Assembly: GCA_902785425.1 (NCBI GenBank)
Contig: CACZYP010000010.1
Coordinates: forward strand, 22,771-86,770
Direction of reading: 5' to 3'
Length of the DNA stretch: 64,000 bases
Origin: an uncultured Ruminococcus sp.
GTDB lineage: Bacteria; Bacillota; Clostridia; Oscillospirales; Acutalibacteraceae
In this document: one piece after another, positions 27,701-35,216 of the stretch
Layout: each line of letters begins with the position of its first letter
How positions within the stretch are numbered: the stretch's first letter is position 1
Notes under the pieces: generated by a model
Databases searched by the model: none
What the model was told of the DNA's origin: nothing
Seen by the model: only the letters and a program-made list of their open reading frames with translations
Program-made: the position numbers and the translations under genes

Positions 27701-29539
27701 TATACGCTTGAATCCGATATAGTCGTAGTTTGAAAGTCTGAGAGAATCGATCATTCTCGTTTCGGCTTTCTCCTGAATATCTTTATATGCGTCTTTATCT
27801 GCCTGAGTAGCATTCTGTGCTTCTGCACGCTCTTTAAGAGTTGCAACCTCGTTCGGGTGGATTACCCACGGTCTCTGCGCCCAGTAAACGATCGTATAGT
27901 CTGTGATCGACTCGGACCAGAGCGCATGAAGAGTTATGCCTTTTTCGTTTGAAGTTGTCGGTGCAAAGTAGTATGTGCCGTTGCCTGTGATGTCATAAGC
28001 ACCGTTAACGCTGCCGTTGTTTACAACTGCTACAGTCTTCTGACTGTTTTCGTTCGCTTTAAGAACGCCTTCGGTAACCTTCTTTGCGCCGTTGCTTGTT
28101 TCGTACTCATAGTTGCCGTCCTGAGTTGCGCTGTCCCATGCAGCGTCATAGTACCAGCCCTCAAACTGATAACCCTTGCGGCTTACGGCAGGAAGAGTAT
28201 CCCACTTTTCTCTTTCCGACTTGAGGATGTAGATAGGAGCTTGATAAGAAGCTCCGCTGCTGCGGTTGCCCTCGTCAAAGTTTACCCATACAGCCGTGTC
28301 AAATACGGGGTAGAAAGTAAGGTCGGCTTCTGTCGATGCTTTTGTGACTGTGATCTTTTTGTTGTCAACGCATTCCTGTCTGATAGATGAGGTAGGATCT
28401 GTCAGAAAATCATCGTTTGCAACAGATGTATAAGAGCTTACCTTGTTCTTTGACCAACCGAGGAAAACGTTTCTGTTGCTCGGGATAGGCGCTTTTACGT
28501 GGCGCAGATCGTTGTCGTCGCCCGTGAGCTCGGCAGCTCCATCGGTACGGTGCGAAATGTAATCGTAAAGATAAACATCGACCGATGATTCTCCGTCGGG
28601 GATAACTACAGGGAATGTATAGAAAATAGTAGGTGTCGAATACTTCTCGTCAGACACTTTCTCGGGCGCACTGTAGAAGAACGTGATAAGCTTCTGTATG
28701 CCGTAGCAGGCATATATCGTAACAGTTTCGTCCTGTGTAATATCGTTTATAGGAGTATTGAACTGCACCTTCTTTGTAAGATCGGGATTGCCGTTGTCGC
28801 CGCCGATGAACCAGCCTGCAAAGGTGTCCATGCCGTGGTTCGGAAGCTGCGGAAGAACGAGCGATTCGCCGTTTTTGATGATCTGCTCGTCGGTGCGCTT
28901 TGTACTGCCGTTTTTCTCAAGATTGAAGTAGTACGGCTCGTACGTCGTGCTGTTCTCCTCGGGCGAAAGATTCTTGAACTTATATGTACGGCGGTAGATC
29001 TTCGGAGTTTCCGTACTGCTTGTTATGTAGTAGATCGAAAAGCTCTCCGCCTCGAAAGAAACGCCTGAATCGTCCGTAACGGTAAGATCAATACTTTCCG
29101 TAGTCTTGTCGTCTTTGATATGAAAGGCAGAAAGCTGCTCTCCGCAGTCTACAGCATCACTTATGGCAAGTGATGAGATCTCCACCGATACAGCCTCTGT
29201 CGGCTCGTATTCGCTGCCGCTTGCGTCAAAAAGAGTTATGTCGTATGCTGCGCATACATTCTCTTCTTCTACCGAAACAGCATAAGCCTTAGCGGAAATA
29301 TCCTCCGGAAGTCTGCCCGAAACAGTTATGGAAGCTGCATCCGACGCAGGTGTTTTATACGTCTGATCGGTATAAATGATCGCTGAAAGCGTGCGCTCGG
29401 CAAGCTGCTCGATCACGGAAGAATCTGTCGGCTGAGCTGCAGCCGTTACAGGCAGCACCGAAATAAGCATCGCAATTACAAGCAATACCGCTGTAATGCT
29501 TCTGCTCAACTTTGAATTGCTAAATCGTTTTACCCGCAT
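21770..29539 (-). CDS. Giant secreted repeat protein with InlB/Listeria-Bacteroides-type repeats
   Basis: 2589 residues. A signal peptide covers residues 1 to about 36 (RSITAVLLVIAMLISVLPVTAAA). The body has many copies of the InlB B-repeat type, a strand pair around GY-F-GWY ending in LYAxW/Y; examples lie near residues 240, 460, 1110, 1310, 1505, 1610 and 2360. Between about 1800 and 2100 there are blocks with TVTNTL that resemble pilin-type Ig folds. No LPxTG-like sorting signal or dockerin is visible at the C-terminus, so it may be secreted or held non-covalently. The start is ATG 29539, with AAAGGA eight bases upstream; earlier in-frame starts give an unlikely cytosolic extension. The function is probably adhesion or cell-surface structure. 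Confidence 0.85.
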   Translation of the reverse strand: MRVKRFSNSKLSRSITAVLLVIAMLISVLPVTAAAQPTDSSVIEQLAERTLSAIIYTDQTYKTPASDAASITVSGRLPEDISAKAYAVSVEEENVCAAYDITLFDASGSEYEPTEAVSVEISSLAISDAVDCGEQLSAFHIKDDKTTESIDLTVTDDSGVSFEAESFSIYYITSSTETPKIYRRTYKFKNLSPEENSTTYEPYYFNLEKNGSTKRTDEQIIKNGESLVLPQLPNHGMDTFAGWFIGGDNGNPDLTKKVQFNTPINDITQDETVTIYACYGIQKLITFFYSAPEKVSDEKYSTPTIFYTFPVVIPDGESSVDVYLYDYISHRTDGAAELTGDDNDLRHVKAPIPSNRNVFLGWSKNKVSSYTSVANDDFLTDPTSSIRQECVDNKKITVTKASTEADLTFYPVFDTAVWVNFDEGNRSSGASYQAPIYILKSEREKWDTLPAVSRKGYQFEGWYYDAAWDSATQDGNYEYETSNGAKKVTEGVLKANENSQKTVAVVNNGSVNGAYDITGNGTYYFAPTTSNEKGITLHALWSESITDYTIVYWAQRPWVIHPNEVATLKERAEAQNATQADKDAYKDIQEKAETRMIDSLRLSNYDYIGFKRISEYDNNGTVKVKTGDTINLSTKTLGFDPDYPQSVTFKNKYKNTDYDDPTKFFYNDEKTIGNNTSVTVAADGSTVINVYYDRTVHQWDFDTRVYKSDGHYVALGQYACQYYYRPSYYENTQYYDRVFQSSERDYYLTEFNSSDVTELGNNTDQVQIKIYKNTNGYYLGEKKIFRKYDLQKTYSIYAVYEHEILDLWPLATEDNPNRLWNGYLPEKGEPQMTATKTYMSNYDRLTSLSGDEIGVETGVGEGDNKSNPFLEYEPTTRYTLYDRWFEEVLDENSRDNTNVYPSVPNREFILSGYKNNWSTQYGWADDIPGFRIVNVTGSSSPYYTTTDNWGNTQEYGGTRDIGYGIISTDSNGSDLDRVSNAIYSNIDDPSAGVTASTPIYGYFKDQNSNNKNDLYTDYYFKRKLHDIHLMDSLSLTKTDLDSDLESAAEYISITVPYDAPPPVNFQDPNYLIAAVKQASGNTKDFGTYDPETQTITRVKDGVKYRFEGFYLDPFCQGTKGGDPTLLTKVFDENLNPVGGEGFTTMPDRDVFIFANWVPIDYKVDIETNYGQLSQTESTYFNLKHGEKIQEYRDISRPYVEAKTSEISTLGDSEKYYYIYVERPADEDDYTNDRRAVYVSAEDYASNAVINGLHIRDYIDENGDTQQYTLENDPRVMKNNANTAPLIFKEDPMVGTGDNKVNTYKLTGWYRDDNGKLDLYNFDTQIESDTKLTVLWQNNKKYAVEYIANEYEADGKTIKYYGHLTNNGSSEYFDQDGDSAILTYAEGASALIKFAAEAGDENKRAQFIYWTIDGDESNARYSINDLFVVSPDLASDEVTIDGETMSVIRLRAHYSTLEQVGVRYDANNNGENSDRSGVFYYPNNSEVTLHNAVQDGFTNDGKIIVGWCNMRDPSAEGAVIYDLEGKYGIDGEGTAESNGVTTLYAVWSDPVKVTYHTKGGTWEDQPTNVELTSVDVSSADKTYETTIAKNSYATDPDNTPAKEGYTFKFWTTDPNALLSSTPYSFDSAVTEDIDLYAVYESDTAVKTRTIDVRYFYFDESTGTIVEVPPTENPQSFWNSNKSNIKTQLTISSNTSTKVFREVYSASYQGGTLNLLDCVNTGANITGYTDVTSKNRTVAVGIGHAGSYNEDIDLYAANMLKNGDVLSKYSENGLDSYVKYATGSDDVLWSPAENGEYSRFDDDPAIYVIIYPQNSTQYSYKSVTVQNTVSGEGSSVNDVFEYTATIKNNSGETVSTETFTLKQGETHTISLLTNSSDPTKNQTVTITQTKEANSHYSLASITDDGTKDLATKTVTLTSSDSGTVFNNVYTKSDPAPTPKNDTITVTNTLFDKNGSLTDYPNDVKIYNADNKAGNTATIGVRITDSSGNFVKDLDEVEYSDGQIRFSASELEDYKTAGYKLELTLGVQNPNDLTVSSIKTHVDADDNGTKSAVTSGGTADKNGITWSKGSGDGVVSCDISSLFDNNDDLTASKLDFVTQAKTELVPIIYKYYDRVFNTNASVKLDIDPNSKTVNRNGRFGRIKDDKGDAVSNVDRVAETIMTSSPNVTNVLDEVYFFTSQQNAYDALTATGENRIALRDASVYSDAYENAESATHTDRYGNVVAGGEKWVTYNNDNSRTENKAVTLTDDTQNITDDIYTVTEIVVWGFNVPRKYSVNYVVPENEEQLIEASVKGGSVYVADDTKSPANLFNSYYYNQRVGAVVGASDDLRNGGCAYLDEYGMTFNNGLSSYIDVPDINGKEFEGWYVKDGEKFVKVSSDKQYGERITKDIVLYAGYTDSAETVSVPTEGISLTKNAVERYTDAQGNLNYRYVTLLNGYGYEDNDERLTNAALLYVVLPSDTDPEDIPDIKTILDTVNGTTDNEEALIDAINAHLNGKAFAAMTVVHSENQNIVISDKTNTIGYGYNIIREGDDSATGDIVFTNKNRTQFSLTMNSANVERDGKYSKLLAMAAVKCDGSWQFSDNYILYANGE

Positions 29540-29558
29540 TTTTATCATCCTTTCCAAA

Positions 29559-29735
29559 TCAGTTGTAAAGATCTTTGAACAGTTCATCAAAATCCGATCC
29601 ATCCTGACCCTGATCGTGAACACCTGTTTCGTTGCTCGTCACAATAATGTCACGAAAATCTATCTGTCGGATCCTGAGTTTTAGGGAAACATACACCTGT
29701 TTGGAGAATGTTTCCTTTTTTGTAACGAAATCCAT
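29559..29735 (-). CDS. Small protein of unknown function upstream of the giant surface gene
   Basis: 58 residues, ATG at 29735 with AGGTGA six bases upstream; a GTG three codons earlier is too close to AAGGAG. The sequence has a basic N-terminal half and a C-terminal RDIIVTSNETG followed by an Asp/Gly-rich tail, a pattern seen in small proteins that sit beside clostridial surface genes. It ends 19 bases before the giant gene, so the two are probably cotranscribed. No function is assigned. Confidence 0.55.
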   Translation of the reverse strand: MDFVTKKETFSKQVYVSLKLRIRQIDFRDIIVTSNETGVHDQGQDGSDFDELFKDLYN

Positions 29736-30034
29736 TTTTGTCACCTACTCCTTCTTTCTGCTGAATGAACATGGTTTTCTATACTATCCCTTAAAAAGAT
29801 ACAAATACGATCGGAGCAGCCTGAGTATAGCTATGTATTTAATGTTAACTATATGTTTCCGAAAGTATCATATCCTATTACTTTAGTATATCATAACCTC
29901 ATGTAATAATCAGTATTTATGCAATCTATAGCATAGCTATTGGTAATTATGTTATGTATTTGTTTCAATTTACATCGTAACGCTATATATATAATATTGA
30001 CCGTAAATTTTTTTAAAAAAAACAAAAAAAGATA
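29736..30034. other. AT-rich intergenic region between divergent genes
   Basis: About 300 bases of AT-rich sequence. The promoter for the giant surface protein should be here, but no -35/-10 pair stood out. No repeat or gene was found. Confidence 0.5.
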
Positions 30035-30065
30035 TTGACTCTGACGTAACGTCATAGTTTATAAT
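30035..30065 (+). promoter_or_regulatory. MerR-type promoter with 19-base spacer and operator
   Basis: TTGACT (30035-30040) and TATAAT (30060-30065) are 19 bases apart, the long spacer recognised by MerR-family activators. The spacer holds the palindrome TGACGTAACGTCA, in line with autoactivation by the gene that follows. Confidence 0.85.
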
Positions 30066-30087
30066 GTAAGTAAAGGAGGTTAGAAGC

Positions 30088-30819
30088 ATGAAAACCGTAC
30101 ACGAAGTAAGCAAACTGACAGGCGTGAGTATACGTACATTGCAGTATTACGACAAGATCGGGCTTTTGAAGCCGTCTGTCCGCACCGAAGCAGGCTACAG
30201 ACTTTACGACGATAAAGCGCTCGAACGGATGCAGCAGATACTTCTGTTCAGAGAGCTTGAGTTTTCGCTAAATGAGATACAAAGCATTCTTGAAGCACCC
30301 GATTTTGACAGAGCAAAAGCTCTCGACCAGCAGATAGAGCTTCTGACAATAAAAAAGGAGCGTCTGGAAGGTATAATATCATTTGCACAAGAGATCAAAG
30401 AAAAAGGAGAGGTCAATATGAAATTTGAAGTTTTCGACACAAGCAAGACAGAAGAATACAAAGCAAGAGCCAAAGACAGGTGGGGCAGCACAAAGGAATA
30501 CACCGAGTACGAAGAAAAAGCAAAATACCGTACACAGCAGGACGAAAAGAGCATTGCGTCGGGGCTTATGAGCATATTCGCAGAGTTCGGAAAGCTCAGA
30601 CAAGATTCTCCGGAAAGCAGCGAAGCGCAGTCGCTTGTAAATAAGCTGCAAAACTACATAAGCAAGCATTACTACAACTGCTCCGATAACGTGTTGTCCT
30701 CGCTCGGCAAGATGTACGCTGCCGACGGCGAATTCAAAACGAACATCGACAACGCAGGCGGAAACGGTACAGCACAATTCGTTCACAATGCGATAGAAGC
30801 ATACTGTTCAAATAAATAA
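30088..30819 (+). CDS. MerR-family regulator with C-terminal TipAS domain
   Basis: 243 residues. Residues 1-70 are a MerR winged-helix DNA-binding domain (VSIRTLQYYDKIGLLKP, AGYRLYDD), followed by a dimerisation coiled coil to about 105. Residues 111-243 are a TipAS ligand-binding domain, which in Streptomyces traps thiopeptides and similar drugs. The MerR-type promoter just upstream implies self-activation. An in-frame ATG at 30418 has its own AAAGGAG and would yield the TipAS domain alone, as in S. lividans tipA. AAAGGAGG lies nine bases before the first ATG. The inducer and further targets are unknown. Confidence 0.92.
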   Translation: MKTVHEVSKLTGVSIRTLQYYDKIGLLKPSVRTEAGYRLYDDKALERMQQILLFRELEFSLNEIQSILEAPDFDRAKALDQQIELLTIKKERLEGIISFAQEIKEKGEVNMKFEVFDTSKTEEYKARAKDRWGSTKEYTEYEEKAKYRTQQDEKSIASGLMSIFAEFGKLRQDSPESSEAQSLVNKLQNYISKHYYNCSDNVLSSLGKMYAADGEFKTNIDNAGGNGTAQFVHNAIEAYCSNK

Positions 30820-30820
30820 G

Positions 30821-30867
30821 AAAAAAGATCCCGAAAGCGATTCTTTCTCGCTTTCGGGATCGGTTTA
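30821..30867 (+). terminator. Terminator after the MerR gene
   Basis: GATCCCGAAAGCGA pairs with TCGCTTTCGGGATC around a short loop, preceded by AAAAAA and followed by GGTTTAT. Confidence 0.8.
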
Positions 30868-31031
30868 TAAGGAGGCACTGATTAAATCGAGTGTCCATAT
30901 TGCGCCGTCAGATTTTCACTCAGGCTGCACGAAACGGCCGCCGGAATACTGCCGTATTTCAAGGGAGTTAAGAAAATATGCAAGCAAGATGGGCACACAG
31001 TCCACAGGACGTGATTTATTCAGCGGCTCCA
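30868..31031. mobile_element. MITE-like element, copy C
   Basis: About 164 bases. It begins AAGGAGGCACTGATTAAATC and ends GATTTATTCAGCGGCTCC, both diverged versions of the terminal repeats of copies A and B. The right end supplies the stop codon and last two codons of the neighbouring oxidoreductase gene. Confidence 0.75.
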
Positions 31032-31574
31032 TAGCTTTGAGATCTCTCTGTTCAATATCTCCTCGGCGTCAAAGCCGACAATATCAAGCATCTCCGCTTT
31101 GATAAGCTCCGTTTCGGATATACCGAAGTGTATTTTTGCAAGGCTTTCCACATAACCGTAGCTGTATGCAGGATCATACGGGCCGCCTGCCGTAGTTACG
31201 TAGTAAAGCTTCGCTGCTTTGCACAAGCCGTGCGGCATACCGTCTTCACCGTATTTTGTAACAATACCTGTAACGTATATATTTTCAAAATAGATCTTAA
31301 GCTTTGAAGGAAACGAAAGATCCCAGTACGGCGCTGCAATAACGATAGTCTCCGCCGAAGCAAACTGCTTTGCATGATCAAACATCCGGTCTGTAAAATC
31401 TCCCCTTTCCACCAGAGTCGTTCTTCTTTCAAGATACTCCCTGTCAAGCGGACGAATGTTTTCTTTGTAAAGATCAAGCTCCTCAAAACCGCCGCCGAGC
31501 TTATCCATAACAGCTTGTGCAAGTCGTTTTGTGCGTGACTCTTCCCTTACACAGCAATTGATAAACAATTTCAT
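31020..31574 (-). CDS. NAD(P)H-dependent oxidoreductase, flavodoxin-like fold
   Basis: 184 residues of the FMN-binding NAD(P)H quinone reductase/azoreductase fold: an early strand (KLFINCCVREESRTKRLA), TIVIAAPYWDLSFPSKLKIY near 79-98, and the TTAGGPYD loop near 127-134. It probably reduces quinones or azo compounds in the cytosol with FMN. It lies 19 bases downstream of the antiporter gene and is likely cotranscribed, with GGAG before the ATG. The final codons and stop lie inside MITE-like copy C, so the natural C-terminus may have been altered. Confidence 0.85.
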   Translation of the reverse strand: MKLFINCCVREESRTKRLAQAVMDKLGGGFEELDLYKENIRPLDREYLERRTTLVERGDFTDRMFDHAKQFASAETIVIAAPYWDLSFPSKLKIYFENIYVTGIVTKYGEDGMPHGLCKAAKLYYVTTAGGPYDPAYSYGYVESLAKIHFGISETELIKAEMLDIVGFDAEEILNREISKLWSR

Positions 31575-31593
31575 ATCATCACTCTCCTGCCGA

Positions 31594-32865
31594 TTATTTA
31601 TTTGATTCTTTTACCGATCTGTCGATATTTTTGTACACCTGCTTCATCGTAAGCCCCTGAACTACAGTCGTAAAGAAAACTATGGCATACGTTCCGCCGA
31701 GTATGATATAGTACGTCTGCTCGGGCAGAAATTCTCTCGTACTCATTGCAAGCGCCACCGACAGACCGCCCCGAAGTCCGCCCCACGTCATCAGCTTCAC
31801 AAAATTGAGCCTGTTGTAATTATCGGGAAGCTTTCCCATAAACAGCGATGAAACAGATACGCTGCCGAAACGGGCGATCAGATTGATGAGTACAGCAGCA
31901 AGCGAAAGAATTATCACCTTGTCCATTTGCAGTATATGAACGAACGTAAGACCGAGCATTACGTAAAGCAGCGAATTGAGCAGAACATCGAGAGTTTCCC
32001 AAAATTGGTCGAAACTCTCCTTTTTTTCGCTGCTGTCACCGGCACAATACCGTGAACGCAGCGTTGAGAACAGCAGACCGCAAATAACGGACGCAATAGC
32101 GCCCGAGCAGCCGAGCAGCTCACAAAGGGAATACGAAAGCGACACTATCAGCAAGCTTACAAATATTCCGAGTGTATTGCTTTTTGTAAAGCGAAACATT
32201 GAAAAGCATACAAGCGTTATAACTGTTCCGATCAGCACCGCTCCGAAAAGCTCTCTTACCATTACGGCAAAGAACCCTCCCGAAGATGACGCCGTTACCA
32301 TGCCCGAAAAACACACGAACAAAGCTACGCCTACACCGTCGTTAAAAAGCGATTCGCCCTCAATCAGGAAAGACAGTTTTTTCGGCAGTCCGAACTTGCT
32401 CAGTATGCCTGTTGCGGCTATCGGGTCTGTAGGCGCCGTTATGCTGCCGAATATAAGGCAGACGGGAAGCGAAAGCCCGATATTCAGAAGCCTGCCCGTA
32501 AAGAAAAAGATCGCTGCATAAATGCACGCTCCGAGCAGTGTACAAACGAACGCAAGTACGCTCACCTGCCTTGCCTGCTGCTTAAAATCCGAAAGCTTCA
32601 AGCGGCACGAGCCTGCAAAAAGCATGAAGCAAAGCACGCCATCCATAAGAAACTTTTCTATATCAAGATAATGGAACTGTGCAAGAACCGATGCCGGATC
32701 ATTTCCTTTGCAAAGCATTGCAAAGAGCAGGATTATAACTCCGGCTCCTAATGAAAACAGCATAAGCGCTATCTCATAGGTAAGCTTCGTCACCTTTTCG
32801 TTGAGAAAACCGAAACCGCATACTAAAGCGATCAGAACAACGAACGTATAAAGAGATCCGCTCAA
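31594..32865 (-). CDS. CPA1-type Na+/H+ antiporter
   Basis: 423 residues with about twelve membrane segments. GSITAPTDPIAATGIL and IEGESLFNDGVGVALF carry the conserved Asp residues of the NhaP/CPA1 family, which exchanges Na+ (or K+) for H+. I prefer the TTG start at 32865 because AAAGGGGG lies eight bases upstream; the ATG at 32886 has no ribosome binding site and contains that site within its codons. No long cytosolic C-terminal tail is present. Confidence 0.88.
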   Translation of the reverse strand: MSGSLYTFVVLIALVCGFGFLNEKVTKLTYEIALMLFSLGAGVIILLFAMLCKGNDPASVLAQFHYLDIEKFLMDGVLCFMLFAGSCRLKLSDFKQQARQVSVLAFVCTLLGACIYAAIFFFTGRLLNIGLSLPVCLIFGSITAPTDPIAATGILSKFGLPKKLSFLIEGESLFNDGVGVALFVCFSGMVTASSSGGFFAVMVRELFGAVLIGTVITLVCFSMFRFTKSNTLGIFVSLLIVSLSYSLCELLGCSGAIASVICGLLFSTLRSRYCAGDSSEKKESFDQFWETLDVLLNSLLYVMLGLTFVHILQMDKVIILSLAAVLINLIARFGSVSVSSLFMGKLPDNYNRLNFVKLMTWGGLRGGLSVALAMSTREFLPEQTYYIILGGTYAIVFFTTVVQGLTMKQVYKNIDRSVKESNK

Positions 32866-32973
32866 ATCTAAATACCCCCTTTGCATATTTCGTTGGTATT
32901 ATTATACCTGTTTGAGATTATAACGTAAAGTAACAATTTCATAACAAATCTGCACAAAATACGATTTTTTCAT

Positions 32974-33000
32974 GAAATACGGTTTCGCCGTATTGATTTT
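32974..33000 (+). other. Hairpin with T-run overlapping the -35 of the LytTR operon
   Basis: AATACGG and CCGTATT flank TTTCG, followed by TTTTTT. It looks like a small intrinsic terminator reading rightward, but no gene ends here. It overlaps the -35 box of the next promoter. Confidence 0.5.
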
Positions 33001-33030
33001 TTATATCGTCTAACTTATACTAATAGTATA
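32993..33030 (+). promoter_or_regulatory. Promoter of the LytTR two-component operon with palindromic -10
   Basis: TTGATT (32993-32998), 17 bases, TATACT (33016-33021). The -10 is the left arm of the perfect palindrome TATACTAATAGTATA (33016-33030), which could be an operator or give a bidirectional -10. Confidence 0.65.
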
Positions 33031-33051
33031 CTGTTTAAGCAGGTGTGAAAT

Positions 33052-33789
33052 ATGGAACTAAAGATCGCTGTTATTGACGACCTTCGTCACGATATCGACA
33101 ACGTCATTGATATGACGGAACAATACATCGACAGCACCGATAAAACGATCAAAGCGGATATACAGACATTCTCCGATGGTCAGAGTTTTTTTAATACATT
33201 TACAAAAGGCATGCTGCATGCTGTATTTCTTGATATCTGCATGGATAAAATGAGCGGCATCGAGCTTTCAAGGCGGCTGCGTGCTATAGATGATAATATC
33301 GCCATTGTGTTCATGTCAACTACAACGGAGTACGTTTTTGAAACTTTTGAAGCTACTCCGTTCGGATATCTCGTAAAGCCGTTTACCTTTGAGCAGTTTT
33401 CAAAGGTAATGAACAAGATAGTCAATCACTTTTCAAAGGTCAGCCGCTCTATTCATATAAAAATACCACGCTCACAGCTTACTATCGACCTTGACTCAAT
33501 CTATTCCGTTGTATCGAGCGGACACACAACTCTCGTAAACACCACCTCGGGAGAATCGATTAACAGCACGGAGAAATACGAGTTTTTCAAGAACAATCTG
33601 CTCAATGAACAGAATTTCGCTGAATGCAACAGAGGCATAATAATAAACCTCGACTGTGTTCTGACTATCAAAAACAACGATATCGTTATGCATAACAACA
33701 CTCTGTATCCGCTTCGCACACGAAACAAGAAAGAACTTATTTTCTACATAACACGCTACATTGCCGAAAAAATGAAAGGGGAACTTTAA
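33052..33789 (+). CDS. LytTR-family response regulator
   Basis: 245 residues. The receiver domain (1-120) has the acidic pocket IDD, phospho-acceptor Asp61 (FLDICMD) and LVKPF. A LytTR DNA-binding domain follows from about 140 (KIPRSQLTIDLDSIYSV, then an RGIIINLDCV block). This is the AgrA/VirR type of regulator that often controls surface or exported proteins. Its stop overlaps the kinase start (TAATG). No AgrB/AgrD pair is present, so the signal is unknown. The secreted genes at 35217-50112 are plausible targets by location only. Confidence 0.92.
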   Translation: MELKIAVIDDLRHDIDNVIDMTEQYIDSTDKTIKADIQTFSDGQSFFNTFTKGMLHAVFLDICMDKMSGIELSRRLRAIDDNIAIVFMSTTTEYVFETFEATPFGYLVKPFTFEQFSKVMNKIVNHFSKVSRSIHIKIPRSQLTIDLDSIYSVVSSGHTTLVNTTSGESINSTEKYEFFKNNLLNEQNFAECNRGIIINLDCVLTIKNNDIVMHNNTLYPLRTRNKKELIFYITRYIAEKMKGEL

Positions 33790-35120
33790 TGGCAACTCTC
33801 GATCTTCATATGTATCTCCGATCATTCATGGAGCTTTTCATGGTCATTCCGGCAGCTGCAATGGCGATAATTCCCGTCAGGAGCTTTCGCCGTGTCAATC
33901 TGAATTTTATCGTTACTATATCTATAGTGATATTCTCCGTTTTCTTATTCGGGGGTGTGTTTTTAGGAACGGTTTTTGAGCAAAGAACTAACATTATCCT
34001 GTTCCCGTTCATGCTCATTTTTTACGCCGTATATCATTTTTCTTTTGACCTTTCAACATCAAAAAAGATCTTCTGTTTTTTGAACGCATCTATGCTCACA
34101 GGATTTTCAACGATGTACAGCATTTTTGTATCTGCACCGATTGAGATCGGAAACAACGGTCATGTACTGTATCTTCGCTCTTCTCTGATCTGCCTGGGGA
34201 TATCGCTCATAGTAACAGCGGTATTCGGCAGGACTCTTGCCGTCAAGCTGCCCGATCTTCTGAGCAACAGCAGCCTCGACAAGATATGGCGCTGGCTTAT
34301 TATGGCGCCGCTGTTTATGACATTGATGTGCATGTGGATGACACCGATAAGCCCCGAAAACACGATGGTAGGACGGCTTCGCCATGTAAGCATGCTGGCG
34401 CTGCTGCTTATCCCTGCCGTTACATGGACGCTGTTTCAGATCGAGTGGTGGGTAATGAAACGCATGAACGACAACTCCGAGCTGCAGCGAAGCTACGACA
34501 TCCTGAAACTCGAAGAAAAGCGCTATGCAAACACGATGTCGGCTCTTGAAGAAGCGAGAAACCTTCGCCATGATTTCCGCCAGCATCTTCTTGTGATAAA
34601 CGACCTTGCAAAACAGGGCAAAACCGAAGAGCTTATAGGGTACATCGAGCCATTCCTGCAAACGAGCAGTGAAAAACACCGTCAGCATTTCAAAAACTAC
34701 GTGCTTGACGCTGTTGCTTCGCATTATGTCGAGCTTGCGGAAAAACAGAATACAAAGCTCATCTGGAACATCGGGCTGCCTGAAAAGCTGCCGTTCAAGC
34801 TTTCGGATATATGCGCACTGCTTGGCAATCTGCTTGAAAATGCACTCAATGCAACGTCAAAGCTTCCCGAAGAGAAACGACAAGTCACTATAGCTATGGG
34901 TCTAAAATCGGACGCAGTTCTCGTTATCTCGGTCAAAAACCCGTTTACAGGCATAATCAGAAAAGACAAGGACGGCTTTCCGATAGCCGCAGCAAAGGAT
35001 CACGGTATCGGTCTGAAATCCATTTCAAACACCGTAAAAAGATACAACGGCAGCATCTCGATAGACACCGACAACGGCATATTTGATGTGGGGCTTATAC
35101 TGAATTCCCCCGAAATATAG
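33789..35120 (+). CDS. GHKL sensor histidine kinase (AgrC/NatK-like)
   Basis: 443 residues. Six or seven membrane segments span 1-225, then a coiled coil (230-258), the phospho-acceptor region with His261 in RNLRHDFRQHL, and an ATP-binding GHKL domain with LLGNLLENALNA (N box) and GIGLKSI (G box). It lacks an extracellular sensor domain, so it senses within the membrane, as AgrC-type kinases do. The TAATG overlap with the response regulator shows they form a pair. Confidence 0.92.
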   Translation: MATLDLHMYLRSFMELFMVIPAAAMAIIPVRSFRRVNLNFIVTISIVIFSVFLFGGVFLGTVFEQRTNIILFPFMLIFYAVYHFSFDLSTSKKIFCFLNASMLTGFSTMYSIFVSAPIEIGNNGHVLYLRSSLICLGISLIVTAVFGRTLAVKLPDLLSNSSLDKIWRWLIMAPLFMTLMCMWMTPISPENTMVGRLRHVSMLALLLIPAVTWTLFQIEWWVMKRMNDNSELQRSYDILKLEEKRYANTMSALEEARNLRHDFRQHLLVINDLAKQGKTEELIGYIEPFLQTSSEKHRQHFKNYVLDAVASHYVELAEKQNTKLIWNIGLPEKLPFKLSDICALLGNLLENALNATSKLPEEKRQVTIAMGLKSDAVLVISVKNPFTGIIRKDKDGFPIAAAKDHGIGLKSISNTVKRYNGSISIDTDNGIFDVGLILNSPEI

Positions 35121-35128
35121 TCATAGAC

Positions 35129-35150
35129 TTGAGGAACCACCGAATAAATG
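35129..35150. repeat. Fragment of a MITE-like end
   Basis: GAGGAACCACCGAATAAATG matches one terminal repeat of the MITE-like family (AGGAACCACTGAATAAAT) with few mismatches, with no second end nearby. It is probably a decayed copy. Confidence 0.5.
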
Positions 35151-35177
35151 CGGAACACTTTGCGTTGATCCTGAAAA

Positions 35178-35215
35178 CTACAGCCTGCTCATGATGCGAG
35201 CAGGCTGTTTCATTT
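35178..35215. terminator. Bidirectional terminator between the kinase and the 103-residue gene
   Basis: ACAGCCTGCTC pairs with GAGCAGGCTGT around ATGATGC, followed by TTCATTT. The genes on the two sides converge here. Confidence 0.8.
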
Positions 35216-35216
35216 G

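Noticed and set aside
32981..33022. Tiny ORF (MKYGFAVLIFYIV) upstream of the LytTR regulator as a signal peptide gene
   Set aside because: It has no ribosome binding site and coincides with a hairpin and the promoter. No AgrB-like processing enzyme is present.
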